From: an uncultured Treponema sp.
GTDB taxonomy: Bacteria; Spirochaetota; Spirochaetia; Treponematales; Treponemataceae
Length of the DNA stretch: 64,000 bases
Reading direction: 5' to 3'
Assembly: GCA_946615905.1 (NCBI GenBank)
Contig: CAMOIE010000004.1
Coordinates: 1-64,000, forward strand
Below the pieces are notes generated by a model. It made no database searches and was not told where the DNA came from. It saw nothing but the letters and a program-made list of their open reading frames with translations. Positions within the stretch are counted from its first letter, which is position 1; each line of letters opens with the position of its first letter. The translations under genes and the position numbers were made by a program. This document shows positions 48,635 through 57,158 of this stretch, one piece after another.

Positions 48635-48690
48635 GCATTCTCATTTAAAATGAAATGCGTTAATATATACTAAAGTGACTGAAGTATAAT
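48635..48690 (+). promoter_or_regulatory. gdhA promoter region with palindrome
   Basis: A 24-bp near-perfect palindrome (48635-48658, GCATTCTCATTT facing AAATGAAATGC) lies upstream of TATAAT (48685-48690). The -35 is weak (about 48660), which fits an activator- or repressor-dependent promoter. The predicted leader is about 30 nt. Confidence 0.5.
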
Positions 48691-48728
48691 TAAAAATGTA
48701 AAGCTACTTTGGTCGACAGGGGTTTTTT

Positions 48729-50090
48729 ATGTCTTTCAATTTCACTATCAAGAACGCTTATTGCAAGCGCGTATGGGATGACCTTCAGGCCCGCTATGCA
48801 GACCAGGATCATTTTCTTCAGGCTGCCGGATTGGTTCTCGAAACAATTTCTCCGGTTGTTGACACTATGCCGGAGCTTGAGAACACAGCCGTTCTCGAAC
48901 GCTTTGTAGAGCCTGAGCGCGTAATTATGTTCCGCGTTCCGTGGACTGATGACCAGGGCAAGGCTCATGTAAACCGTGGCTTCCGCGTTCAGTTCAACTC
49001 AGCAATCGGCCCCTACAAAGGAGGACTCCGCTTCTCTCCCGAAGTTTCTCTCGATGTTTTGAAATTCTTGGGCTTTGAACAGGTTCTTAAAAATTCTTTG
49101 ACAACATTGCCGATGGGCGGCGGAAAGGGCGGCTCAGACTTTGACCCCCACGGAAAATCAGACGCTGAAGTTATGCGCTTCTGCCAGTCTTTCATGACAG
49201 AACTCTACCGCCATATCGGAGCTGACACAGACGTTCCTGCCGGTGACAAGGGCGTTGGTGGACGCGAGGTCGCATACATGTTCGGCCAGTACAAGAGAAT
49301 CACAAACCAGTTCACAGGCGTTTTGACAGGAAAGGGCTTGGATTTCGGCGGCTCTTTGATTCGCCCGGAAGCAACTGGCTACGGCTTGATTTACTTCGCA
49401 GAATGTATGCTCAAAAAAGCAGGAACAGACTTCAAGGGCAAAACCTGCATCATCTCTGGTGACGGAAACGTTGCCCAGTACGCTTGCCAGAAAGTCACAC
49501 AGCTGGGCGGAAAAGTCATCACACTTTCTGACTCAACAGGCTACATCCTCGATGAGGACGGAATCGATGCTGAGAAATTGGCTTACGTCATGGAATTCCG
49601 CGCCGCACATAAAAAGATTGACGAGTACGTCAAAAAATACTCAAAGGCAAAATTCTTCAAGGGCGAGAAACCCTGGGGAGTCAAGGCCGACTGTGCATTC
49701 CCCTGTGCAACACAGGACGAAATTTACATGGATGACGCTAAAAAACTCGTTGCAAACGGCGTAAAACTCGTTGCAGAGGGTGCAAACATGCCGACCCGTG
49801 CAGACGCAATCGAATTCTTGCAGCAGAACAAAGTTTTGTTCGCACCTGGAAAAGCGTCAAACGCCGGTGGTGTTGCAGTCTCAGGACTTGAGATGAGCCA
49901 GAACTCAGAGCGCCTCTCTTGGAGCCGCGAAGAAGTCGACGCAAAACTCAAGCAGATTATGACCACAATCCACGACAACGCCTACGAGACAGCGGAAAAG
50001 TTCGCCACAAAGGCCGACTACGTTTCCGGTGCCAACATCTACGGCTTCTTGAAAGTAGCAAGAGCTATGATGGCACAAGGTTTGGTGTAA
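48729..50090 (+). CDS. gdhA: glutamate dehydrogenase, hexameric NADP type
   Basis: Reversible amination of 2-oxoglutarate; main ammonium entry with asnB downstream of glutamine. 453 aa, the length of the small-subunit bacterial family: GPYKGGLRFSPEVSLDVLKFLGFEQ, catalytic-Lys motif LPMGGGKGGSDFDPHGKSD near 130, DVPAGDKGVGGREVAYMFGQYK and a Rossmann domain with CIISGDGNVAQYACQK. AGGGG 8 nt before the ATG. NADP preference is inferred from family resemblance only. Ends in a terminator; a 72-nt RNA element shared with asnB lies 446 bp upstream. Confidence 0.95.
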   Translation: MSFNFTIKNAYCKRVWDDLQARYADQDHFLQAAGLVLETISPVVDTMPELENTAVLERFVEPERVIMFRVPWTDDQGKAHVNRGFRVQFNSAIGPYKGGLRFSPEVSLDVLKFLGFEQVLKNSLTTLPMGGGKGGSDFDPHGKSDAEVMRFCQSFMTELYRHIGADTDVPAGDKGVGGREVAYMFGQYKRITNQFTGVLTGKGLDFGGSLIRPEATGYGLIYFAECMLKKAGTDFKGKTCIISGDGNVAQYACQKVTQLGGKVITLSDSTGYILDEDGIDAEKLAYVMEFRAAHKKIDEYVKKYSKAKFFKGEKPWGVKADCAFPCATQDEIYMDDAKKLVANGVKLVAEGANMPTRADAIEFLQQNKVLFAPGKASNAGGVAVSGLEMSQNSERLSWSREEVDAKLKQIMTTIHDNAYETAEKFATKADYVSGANIYGFLKVARAMMAQGLV

Positions 50091-50093
50091 TAA

Positions 50094-50137
50094 GACCGAA
50101 AGTCGGTGGTTGAGCATAGTCGAAACCATCGACAAAC
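50094..50137 (+). repeat. minimal copy of the GAGC-GTCGAA hairpin repeat
   Basis: ACCGAAAGTCGGT hairpin, then GGTGGTTGAGCATAGTCGAAACC and GACAAACGCCC. The stem and GCCC end match elements at 30420-30455 and, in part, 18855-18880. Confidence 0.55.
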
Positions 50138-50171
50138 GCCCGCCTTTTCTTTGGAATGGGCGGGATTTTTT
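50138..50171 (+). terminator. terminator of gdhA
   Basis: CCCGCC/GGGCGGG stem followed by a run of seven T. It reaches the stop codon of the convergent GGDEF gene. Confidence 0.85.
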
Positions 50172-51550
50172 TATTCCCTGCGTTTGCGTTCTGCGTGCTC
50201 GCGGTAGAATCTGTCTTTGTCCTGATACATTGCTTCGTCGGCTAGGTGCATGGAAAGCCGCAGGTCTTTGCCGTCAGAGTTCCAATACGCACCTACGGCA
50301 AGGCAAACGTCCGAATTCACCCCAGTGTGCAACTTTAGGTCGGAGACGCTTTTTTCAAACTCGTCTTTTTGGCAGGCTGGGACGATGACTACAAACTCGT
50401 CTCCACCCGCGCGGTACCATTCTGCAGTAGGAAAGGCCTCTTTTAAAACCTGCGCACCTTTTTTGATGAGTTCGTCACCAGCTTCATGTCCGTTTGCGTC
50501 ATTCATCGTTTTGAGTCCGTTCAAGTCTGCAAAGACAACTCCGAATGGAGAAGGAATCGTTTTTTCGCCACTTACGAATCCATCGACCCGGTTGTTCATT
50601 GCGTTGCGGTTTTTGATCCCTGTCAAAAAGTCCACGCTGCTCATGTATTCGAGTTTTTCCAAGAGCATGTGGGAAGTCATTTCGGTGGAAAGAAAAAAGG
50701 CGGTCAATTCGATGGTCTCTTTTAGCGTAACAAGGTTTTGCGTGTTAAAGTTTGTGATGAAAAGATAGCCGAATTGTTTTGTTCCCTGCATGAGGGGGTA
50801 GAGAATCAGGCTTTTTACTTCTCCTGCCACAAGGCTGTCAGCCCATTCGGGATTGCTCTCCCTTACTACGGCCAGGTCGTGCTCGTCTTTTATGATGACG
50901 CAGTTGCTAGTTCCGATTGATTTTTCCCAAGATTTTACAATTGAATAGGTGATTTTTGACGAAAAACGTTTATAGTCAATTGAGTCATCGTTGAATTTCG
51001 CGCAGAGGACGCTGTATGTTTTGTTGATGTCGTCACGAAGGATTATCCAGCTTGAAAATGCTTCCGTCCGCTTCTGAATGTCGCTTACGACAGCTTCGAC
51101 CCCGGCATTAAAATCAGGGTTGTTTCGCAAAATGATGGAATTTTTGATGACGAAAGCAGCAGTTTCCGGGTGGACGTGAGACATCGATTCTGGAACAAGG
51201 CCTTGCGAAGTCTGAAGGGTAAAAGCGCAGTAGCCGACTTCTTCAGTGCCGCCCGCAAGAGGCAAAATTGTAAAGTCTGTCCAGACATCAAACGCACGAG
51301 TTTCGACATAGGCCTGCATTTTTTGCTTTAGGATTGCCGCCCGGTAGCAGAAGTCTTCAAATCGCATTTCGCGTGGCATCAATTCGGTATAGTGGATGCC
51401 GTCATGATAAATATTTGGGTCGATGGTTTGCTTGTATCCATCGTTTGAGCTTATGATGCGGATGTCGTCATAATAGCCTGTGTCGCTTTTTTTTACGGCA
51501 AGGACAGCGCAGGGAAGAGAGAATGTATTTACAAAAGATTGAAAATCCAT
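50171..51550 (-). CDS. diguanylate cyclase with N-terminal sensory region
   Basis: 459 aa. Residues 1-130 look PAS-like (CAVLAVKKSDTGYYDDIRIISSNDGY), about 140-290 GAF-like (helical ELTAFFLSTEMTSHMLLEKLEYM linker), and about 295-455 are GGDEF with FADLNGLKTMNDANGHEAGDELI and an intact RAGGDEF. No RxxD inhibitory site stands five residues before the motif (FPTAEWYRAGGDEF), unlike the cyclase at 13715. Cytoplasmic. The ATG lacks an SD and sits six bases from a TAAAAT box, so leaderless. Confidence 0.9.
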   Translation of the reverse strand: MDFQSFVNTFSLPCAVLAVKKSDTGYYDDIRIISSNDGYKQTIDPNIYHDGIHYTELMPREMRFEDFCYRAAILKQKMQAYVETRAFDVWTDFTILPLAGGTEEVGYCAFTLQTSQGLVPESMSHVHPETAAFVIKNSIILRNNPDFNAGVEAVVSDIQKRTEAFSSWIILRDDINKTYSVLCAKFNDDSIDYKRFSSKITYSIVKSWEKSIGTSNCVIIKDEHDLAVVRESNPEWADSLVAGEVKSLILYPLMQGTKQFGYLFITNFNTQNLVTLKETIELTAFFLSTEMTSHMLLEKLEYMSSVDFLTGIKNRNAMNNRVDGFVSGEKTIPSPFGVVFADLNGLKTMNDANGHEAGDELIKKGAQVLKEAFPTAEWYRAGGDEFVVIVPACQKDEFEKSVSDLKLHTGVNSDVCLAVGAYWNSDGKDLRLSMHLADEAMYQDKDRFYREHAERKRRE

Positions 51551-51556
51551 TCTTCA

Positions 51557-51584
51557 ATTTTAAAAGAAAAATACAAATTTACAA
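51557..51584 (-). promoter_or_regulatory. leaderless promoter of the second GGDEF gene
   Basis: Minus strand TTGTAA (51579-51584), 16 bp, TAAAAT (51557-51562), six bases, ATG 51550. Confidence 0.65.
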
Positions 51585-51662
51585 GATTTTTTTCTTGAAA
51601 CTTTTATGCAAGTTTCATTGCAAATTTTTTTTGAAAGGTAAGCCTGTAACCTCGATACGCAC

Positions 51663-51700
51663 AAAAAGCCCGCCTTTTCATCGGAAAGGGCGGGCTTTTT
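51663..51700 (-). terminator. terminator of the tctBA genes
   Basis: AAAAAGCCCGCC/GGGCGGGCTTTTT stem, 22 bp after the tctA stop. T-runs lie on both sides, so it could work on either strand. Confidence 0.9.
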
Positions 51701-51722
51701 ATTTTGCAGATGCTTTTTCTAA

Positions 51723-53279
51723 TTAGTCAGAAGTTCTTACCGGGTCATCGCCAGTCTCGTTGGGAATGTCGCCACCGGCTTTTTCAAGGGATTTCTTTTC
51801 CATCTTGTTCATGAGAATCGGAGAGAGAATTCCGAAAACACAGAGAAGAATCAAAACCCAGCAGACGGGCGTTGAAAAGAGAATTCCCGGATTTCCGTCA
51901 GAAAGTGCGAGCGAGCGGCGCAAGCCTCTTTCTCCAATCGGTCCCAAAATAAGGGCCAGAACAATCGCGGCATTATTTAAGTCCAACTTGCGGGCAAGGT
52001 AGCCGATTATTCCGAAAATCATCATGATTACAACGTCAACGAAATTCTTGTGGATTGCAAAAGAACCGACAACACAGAGAACCGTTACCGCAGGAATCAA
52101 AATCGCATCGCTCAAGCGGGAGATGTTTGCAAATCCACGGCAGCCCAAAAGTCCGATTCCGAGCATACAGAATTGAATCAAAACAAAGCCCGCAAAGAAG
52201 GTATACGTCATTCTTGCAGTCTCACCGATGAAGAGGTCTGGGCCAGGTGTAAGTCCCTGGATGATAAGTCCGCCCATCAAAACCGCAGTGACCGATTCAC
52301 CAGGAATTCCAAGCGTCAGCATAGGAATCAAGGAGCCACCAGTAACGGCGTTGTTTGCAGCCTCGGAACCAGCGACACCTTCAATAGAGCCACGTCCGAA
52401 CAATTCCTTGTGCTTTGAGAACTGGCGTGCTGAGTTATAGCCCATAAAACATGCGATTGAAGCACCAGCGCCGGGAAGAATTCCGACGAGGTTTCCGATA
52501 ATCCATGAGCGTCCGATTGTCGGGGCAAGCATTTTCATTTCAGAGGCGGACAATGACATTTTGTCTTTAAATTTTGTCGCCCTTGCTCTTTCCTTGATTT
52601 TTTTCTCCGCGAGAATCAATACCTGACTCATTGAGAAAAGTCCAATCAATGCGCAGGTCACGTTAATTCCGTCATACAAGGAAGACTGGCCGAACATAAA
52701 GCGTTTTACGCCTTCCATCGGATCCATTCCGATTGTTGAAAGCAAAAGACCCAAGGCACCGGACATAAGTCCCTTAAGCATTGATTTTGATGAAACTCCG
52801 GCGATAATCGTCAGACCAAAGATTGAGAGCCAGAAATATTCTGGTGATCCGAATTTCATTGCCAGCGAGGCCAAAACAGGCGAGAAAAAGTAAAGCGAAA
52901 TGCAGGAAAGAAGTCCTCCGAAGAAGGATGCTATACAGGCTGTTCCCAAAGCTTTTCCGGCTTTTCCCTGTAATGTCATCTGGTAGCCTTCGATTGCCGT
53001 AGCGGCAGAGGCTGGAGTTCCGGGAGTGTGAATCAAAATTGCGGAAATAGAGCCGCCGAAAATCGCTCCGCAGTAAATCGCACCCAAAACGATAAGGCCG
53101 GTTGAAGCCTGCATTGAGAATGTAAGGGGCAAAAGCAGGGCGACACCCATTGCAGCAGAAAGGCCTGGCAGACAGCCGATTACGATACCGATTGTCGTTC
53201 CAGCTATCATTGCAAGAATATTTATAGGAGTAAGCGCATTCAAAAATCCCGCGCCCATCAAAGCTAAAGTATCAAGCAT
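51723..53279 (-). CDS. tctA: tripartite tricarboxylate transporter large permease
   Basis: 518 aa, about 12 membrane helices. Family hallmarks: GTTIGIVIGCLPGLSAAMGVALLLP, GAIYCGAIFGGSISAILIHTPGTPASAATAIEGY, NLVGILPGAGASIACFMGYNSAR and a second GVAGSEAANNAVTGGSLIPMLTLGIPGE. Cation-driven uptake of citrate-like or other carboxylates with TctB and the TctC binding protein; the actual substrate cannot be told. GGAGG before the ATG; 12 bp after tctB. Confidence 0.94.
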   Translation of the reverse strand: MLDTLALMGAGFLNALTPINILAMIAGTTIGIVIGCLPGLSAAMGVALLLPLTFSMQASTGLIVLGAIYCGAIFGGSISAILIHTPGTPASAATAIEGYQMTLQGKAGKALGTACIASFFGGLLSCISLYFFSPVLASLAMKFGSPEYFWLSIFGLTIIAGVSSKSMLKGLMSGALGLLLSTIGMDPMEGVKRFMFGQSSLYDGINVTCALIGLFSMSQVLILAEKKIKERARATKFKDKMSLSASEMKMLAPTIGRSWIIGNLVGILPGAGASIACFMGYNSARQFSKHKELFGRGSIEGVAGSEAANNAVTGGSLIPMLTLGIPGESVTAVLMGGLIIQGLTPGPDLFIGETARMTYTFFAGFVLIQFCMLGIGLLGCRGFANISRLSDAILIPAVTVLCVVGSFAIHKNFVDVVIMMIFGIIGYLARKLDLNNAAIVLALILGPIGERGLRRSLALSDGNPGILFSTPVCWVLILLCVFGILSPILMNKMEKKSLEKAGGDIPNETGDDPVRTSD

Positions 53280-53291
53280 TTTTTGCCTCCA

Positions 53292-53735
53292 TTATTTGAA
53301 AAGCAGGCCCACAGGCAGGCGCACTTGCAGGAAGAGACGGAACGCGCAGTAAACCAGCGCAACAACGGCAACGACAGAAATAACGCTGTAAAGCGGCTTG
53401 ACTTTTAGGAAAAAAAGGCAGGCCAACATAAAAAGCACTGTTGAAATATAAAAGCCGATGAAATACATCAAAACCAAGTAGCAAATGATGCAGGCTAGAA
53501 TCACAAAAAACTGTTTTGCCTGAAAGCCTTCAAAATCTTCAGAACCGCTTGTAACTCCTGCTTTTTTTGCGCTGACAATCATTTTCACAAGGTAGGCAGT
53601 TGTCAGAAGGCCGAGCAAAACGATTATGAAAGTCGGATAAATCTGCGCGGCTTTTGGGAGTTTTAAGGTCATGGACAAAAAGAGGGCACAAACAGCATAC
53701 ATAAAGCCAACAACGGCTATGTCTGTTTTTTTCAT
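53292..53735 (-). CDS. tctB: tripartite tricarboxylate transporter small subunit
   Basis: 147 aa with four hydrophobic helices, the TctB pattern (VGFMYAVCALFLSMTLKLPKAAQIYPTFIIVLLGLLTTAYL at the N-terminus, then two close helices with YFIGFYISTVLFMLACLFFLKVKP). Poorly conserved family; identity is supported by its place between tctC and tctA. GGAGG before the ATG. Confidence 0.88.
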   Translation of the reverse strand: MKKTDIAVVGFMYAVCALFLSMTLKLPKAAQIYPTFIIVLLGLLTTAYLVKMIVSAKKAGVTSGSEDFEGFQAKQFFVILACIICYLVLMYFIGFYISTVLFMLACLFFLKVKPLYSVISVVAVVALVYCAFRLFLQVRLPVGLLFK

Positions 53736-53756
53736 AGAATCCTCCGGAAAAAACGA

Positions 53757-53804
53757 AAAAAAAATGCGGAATCTCCTAATTTAAAATGAAGATTCCGCAT
53801 TTTT
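53757..53804 (-). terminator. intra-operon terminator between tctC and tctB
   Basis: AAAATGCGGAATC/GATTCCGCATTTT stem with eight T on the minus strand, 12 bp after tctC. It should favour tctC over tctBA expression. Confidence 0.88.
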
Positions 53805-53815
53805 ACAGGTAAAGA

Positions 53816-54787
53816 TTACCAGAGAGTTGCGACTGTCTTGCTGCAGAAATCAGACTGATCGTTCAAGAGATCCTTTGTCTCTGTCTGGTTCAAGAAGTAT
53901 GTAGTAACCTTGGCCTTCTGTGCGGCCGCAACATATTCTGTATCCTCCATCGCATCCCTGAAAGCTTTTTCATAGAAGTCGATGATTGCCTTTGGAGTTC
54001 CCTTTGGAGCGACGATTGCGCGGGCAGAACCGTACCATTTGTCATAGTAGCCAAGTTCTTTCAGAGTCGGAACATCTGGCAATGTGTCGATACGGGTAGG
54101 ATTGTAAACGCCCAAAATCTTCAATTCAGAGACCATTGATGCGATGTCAGCCTCTTTTGCAACAGAGAAATCAACTTCGCCCTGGCGAAGAGCGAGCAGC
54201 TGGTCGGCAGTTCCACCGTAAGGAATCGCAGAGTATTCAAAACCAGCGGTTTTTGCCAAAAGCTGTGCGCCGATGTGGTTTGAAGCCTTGTTTCCGTTTG
54301 TAGAAGCCTTGAGCTTTGACGGATTTGCCTTTGCATAGTCAACGAGTTCCTGCAATGTGTTGAACGGAGAATTCTTAGAAACAAGAACCAGAGAAGTTTC
54401 GTTTACGTGGTTGCAAATCGGAACGAAGTCGTCCATTGTGTAGTCGCCCAAACCTTCAACGATGTTTGATGCCAAAGTCGGAAGATTTACGAATCCGATA
54501 GTGTAGCCGTCAGGGTCAGCGTGGGCCAAAGCTGTCCAACCGATAGAACCTGAGCCACCAGCCTGATTGTCGATTACGACAGTCTGTCCGATATATTTGG
54601 TTGCAAACTGGCTCAAAACGCGGGCTGTATTGTCTGTTCCAGAACCAGCCTTGTAAGCGACGATTACATTTACGGGCTGAGTCGGCTTCCAGTCAGCGGC
54701 GACTTCAGCAGATTTTTTTTCTTTATTGCAAGATGCAAGAGAGAAGAGCATTGCAACAGCTGCAAATACAAGAATCGTTTTCTTCAT
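53816..54787 (-). CDS. tctC: tripartite tricarboxylate transporter binding lipoprotein
   Basis: 323 aa Bug/TctC-family binding protein. Start MKKTILVFAAVAMLFSLASC chosen because GAGGGG precedes it; lipobox SLASC with Cys at 20. Mature features: PVNVIVAYKAGSGTDNTAR (ligand loop), VIDNQAGGSGSIGW, DPDGYTIGFVNLPTLA, SNHIGAQLLAKTAG. Substrate unknown. Its leader holds a 13-bp hairpin just before the SD, and a terminator follows the gene. Confidence 0.92.
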   Translation of the reverse strand: MKKTILVFAAVAMLFSLASCNKEKKSAEVAADWKPTQPVNVIVAYKAGSGTDNTARVLSQFATKYIGQTVVIDNQAGGSGSIGWTALAHADPDGYTIGFVNLPTLASNIVEGLGDYTMDDFVPICNHVNETSLVLVSKNSPFNTLQELVDYAKANPSKLKASTNGNKASNHIGAQLLAKTAGFEYSAIPYGGTADQLLALRQGEVDFSVAKEADIASMVSELKILGVYNPTRIDTLPDVPTLKELGYYDKWYGSARAIVAPKGTPKAIIDFYEKAFRDAMEDTEYVAAAQKAKVTTYFLNQTETKDLLNDQSDFCSKTVATLW

Positions 54788-54799
54788 TATTAACCCCTC

Positions 54800-54870
54800 G
54801 AAATTGTAAAAATATAACATTTTTTACAATTTCCAATTTAACAGTATAATTTGAAAAATATCTTTGTCAA
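54800..54870 (-). promoter_or_regulatory. tctC promoter and leader hairpin
   Basis: Minus strand TTGACA (54865-54870), 16 bp, TATACT (54843-54848). The leader then forms a perfect 13-bp inverted repeat (GAAATTGTAAAAA at 54800-54812, complement at 54821-54833, 8-nt loop) ending beside the SD GAGGGG. It may be an operator or may limit translation. Confidence 0.7.
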
Positions 54871-54896
54871 ATTCTTTAAAATCACAAACGAAAAAA

Positions 54897-55535
54897 TTAT
54901 GCGCCGAATTCCCGCTGACAGGCTCCGGTTCCGATTCTTTTTGCAGTTTCCTCCCCGCACAAAGTCCGCACAAATTCCATGGCGAATTGCTCGGCAGTTC
55001 CTGGACCTCGGCCAGTCAAAAGATTCCCGTCATGAACAAAGGGCACGTTGCGAATTAGAGAAGAGCCTTTCATGAGTTCCTGCATTTTCGCATGACTTCC
55101 GCAGTAATTTTCAAGACCTTCTTCCATTCCGGGGTAGCATGTGTATTTTTTTCCGGCAAGGATTCCTGTCTTTGCAAGTACAACAACCGGGGCTGCACAA
55201 ATTGCGGCAATCATTTTTCCCGCATCGTTCATTTTTTTGAGAAAGTCAATTGCAGGGTCACAGGCGCCGATATTTCCAGCACCTGGCATTCCGCCTGGAC
55301 AATAGACGGCATCAGGAAGAGAGTCTTTTAGTGAATAAAGGTAAGCGTTAAGTTGCATGTCCGTGACGACCGCAATCGCGTGAGAGCCTTCGACAAGCGG
55401 GGTGGACTCAACGGTGTTGCGTTCCGGTATGGCGATTGTGGTCACATCAACTTCTGCTCGACGGAGATAGTCAACGACAGTTCCTGCCTCAATCTCTTCA
55501 AAACCGCGGGCAATAAAAACGGCTACTTTTTTCAT
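54897..55535 (-). CDS. DJ-1/PfpI family protein
   Basis: 212 aa, flavodoxin-like fold: KKVAVFIARGFEEIEAGTVVDYLRRA with the conserved Glu near 15, and the nucleophile elbow MIAAICAAPVVVLAKTGILAGKK with Cys near 110. Members act as glyoxalase/deglycase-like enzymes or chaperones; the exact activity is not readable. The C-terminus (GTGACQREFGA) runs about 20 residues past the usual length. AGGAGG precedes the ATG. Separate from tctC, which has its own promoter. Confidence 0.88.
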   Translation of the reverse strand: MKKVAVFIARGFEEIEAGTVVDYLRRAEVDVTTIAIPERNTVESTPLVEGSHAIAVVTDMQLNAYLYSLKDSLPDAVYCPGGMPGAGNIGACDPAIDFLKKMNDAGKMIAAICAAPVVVLAKTGILAGKKYTCYPGMEEGLENYCGSHAKMQELMKGSSLIRNVPFVHDGNLLTGRGPGTAEQFAMEFVRTLCGEETAKRIGTGACQREFGA

Positions 55536-55568
55536 AAAAACAAAACCTCCTGATAAATTTTATGTTTT

Positions 55569-55619
55569 ATTGTAGCATGAAATCCGTTACTTGTAAAAAA
55601 AAGCTATCTATTGTAATTT
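55569..55619. promoter_or_regulatory. divergent promoters of the DJ-1 and ArsB/SLC13-type genes
   Basis: Plus: TTGTAA (55591-55596), 17 bp, TAATTT (55614-55619). Minus: a TACAAT -10 (55569-55574) with a weak TTACAA-like -35 about 16 bp away. Both genes have good SD sites, so these are leadered mRNAs. Confidence 0.5.
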
Positions 55620-55662
55620 TCAAAAGCAATATCAACATATAGGAAGAATTTAGGAGAATCTG

Positions 55663-57003
55663 ATGGAATTGAAGTGGATTGTCCTTGCGCTGGCTGTTTT
55701 GATGTACGCGCTTGTGATTATTTTTCAGGACAAAAAAGTTTATTTTACCAGTGCGGCGGCGATAATCGCAATTTGTCTGGGTTTTGCCTTTAACGGGCAG
55801 ATTTTTGACGCGACAGAAAGCAACGGAGAGCTTTTCGCCCATATCTTTGGCGGCCTGATTAATTGGAACGTCCTGATGATTTACGTCGGTTCGATGACAA
55901 TCGCGGCTCTCTTTTTGTATTCAAAGGTTCCCGCAAAAATCGCGGACGGAATCGTAGCACTTTCTCCGTCAACAGGAATCGCAATCGTCCTGATTCTGGC
56001 GATGACCGGAATCATCTCGATTTTCGTGGAGAATGTCGCGACTGTTCTGGTCATGGCTCCAATCGCCCTGGCCATGTGCAAAAAACTTAAGATGAATCCG
56101 ACTTCATTTATGGTCGGTCTGGCGGTAATGTCAAACCTTGAGGGAACAGCGACTTTGGTTGGCGACCCGCCGTCAATGATTTTCGCAAGCTACGCTGGCT
56201 ACAACTTCAACGACTTTTTTGTCCACAATGGCCACCTTTCAATCTTCTTTATAATGCAGGCCGGAATGTTGGCGGGCTGTGTGTTTTTTTACGCGATTTT
56301 CTCAAAGCTAAAGGAAAAGCCTGTCAGCGGGGGAGAGCCGGTCATTTCTTATTTGCCGACCGGACTTCTTTTATTGATGATTTTCGGCTTGGCGGGAATT
56401 TCTTTTATCCCGGACTCCGTGACAGAAAATCTCCCGTTCAAAAATTTCATCTCCGGTTCTTTCGTGATGATTTTGGGAATCTTGGGCGTTCTTTGGTACA
56501 TTTGCTCGCAAAAAAAATCAAAGTCTGAGACCTGGGAATTAATCAGCGGGCTTGACTGGGAGACGATTTTATTTTTAATCGGAATTTTCGTGATTGTCGG
56601 CGCATTGAGCGAGACGGGGCTTCTTTCTGACTTCGCGGGATTTTTGGCGAGAATTTCAGGCGGAAGCAAATTCTTAGGCTTTATTTTGATTCTGGCTGTT
56701 TCCGTGATAATCTCCGGCTTTGTGGACAACGTTCCCTACATAATCGTAATGCTGCCTGTCGCCGGAAGTCTTGCAGAGTCAGTCGGTGTCGCAAAGGAAT
56801 TGTACATGTTCGCCCTTTTGGTCGGCTCCTGCCTTGGTGGAAACTTGACTCCGTACGGGGCAAGCGCAAACGTCGTGGCGATGGGTATCGTCAAAAAAGA
56901 GGGCTACCCGATGAACTTCGGCGGCTGGCTCAAACTCGGCGGAACATTCACCGTGATTACGACAGCTGTTGCCGCAATCGTCCTCTGGCTGCTTTGGGCG
57001 TAA
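55663..57003 (+). CDS. ArsB/NhaD/SLC13-superfamily membrane permease
   Basis: 446 aa, about 11-12 membrane helices. Two symmetric signature loops of the ion-transporter superfamily are visible: VENVATVLVMAPIALAM with LEGTATLVGDPPSMIFA near 165, and FVDNVPYIIVMLPVAGSLA with GGNLTPYGASANVVAMGI near 390. Could move an anion (arsenite, citrate, sulfate, tungstate-like) or sodium; no arsenic or citrate genes are adjacent, so the substrate is open. AGGAG before the ATG. Monocistronic; followed by the opp promoter. Confidence 0.87.
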   Translation: MELKWIVLALAVLMYALVIIFQDKKVYFTSAAAIIAICLGFAFNGQIFDATESNGELFAHIFGGLINWNVLMIYVGSMTIAALFLYSKVPAKIADGIVALSPSTGIAIVLILAMTGIISIFVENVATVLVMAPIALAMCKKLKMNPTSFMVGLAVMSNLEGTATLVGDPPSMIFASYAGYNFNDFFVHNGHLSIFFIMQAGMLAGCVFFYAIFSKLKEKPVSGGEPVISYLPTGLLLLMIFGLAGISFIPDSVTENLPFKNFISGSFVMILGILGVLWYICSQKKSKSETWELISGLDWETILFLIGIFVIVGALSETGLLSDFAGFLARISGGSKFLGFILILAVSVIISGFVDNVPYIIVMLPVAGSLAESVGVAKELYMFALLVGSCLGGNLTPYGASANVVAMGIVKKEGYPMNFGGWLKLGGTFTVITTAVAAIVLWLLWA

Positions 57004-57096
57004 GGTGAATCTGAATTAAAAATTGAAAATTCGCAGAAAAAAGTCATTTTTCGCAAAAGAATTTTTGAGAATTTTTTGAATTCCATGATTTTTTTA

Positions 57097-57125
57097 TTGT
57101 CTGCTCTGTATTTTTCATATAAAAT
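57097..57125 (+). promoter_or_regulatory. promoter of the opp operon
   Basis: TTGTCT (57097-57102), 17 bp, TAAAAT (57120-57125), predicting a leader of about 27 nt before oppB. Confidence 0.6.
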
Positions 57126-57158
57126 CGAAAGGATGCTTTTTTTCTAAATAGAGGTACT

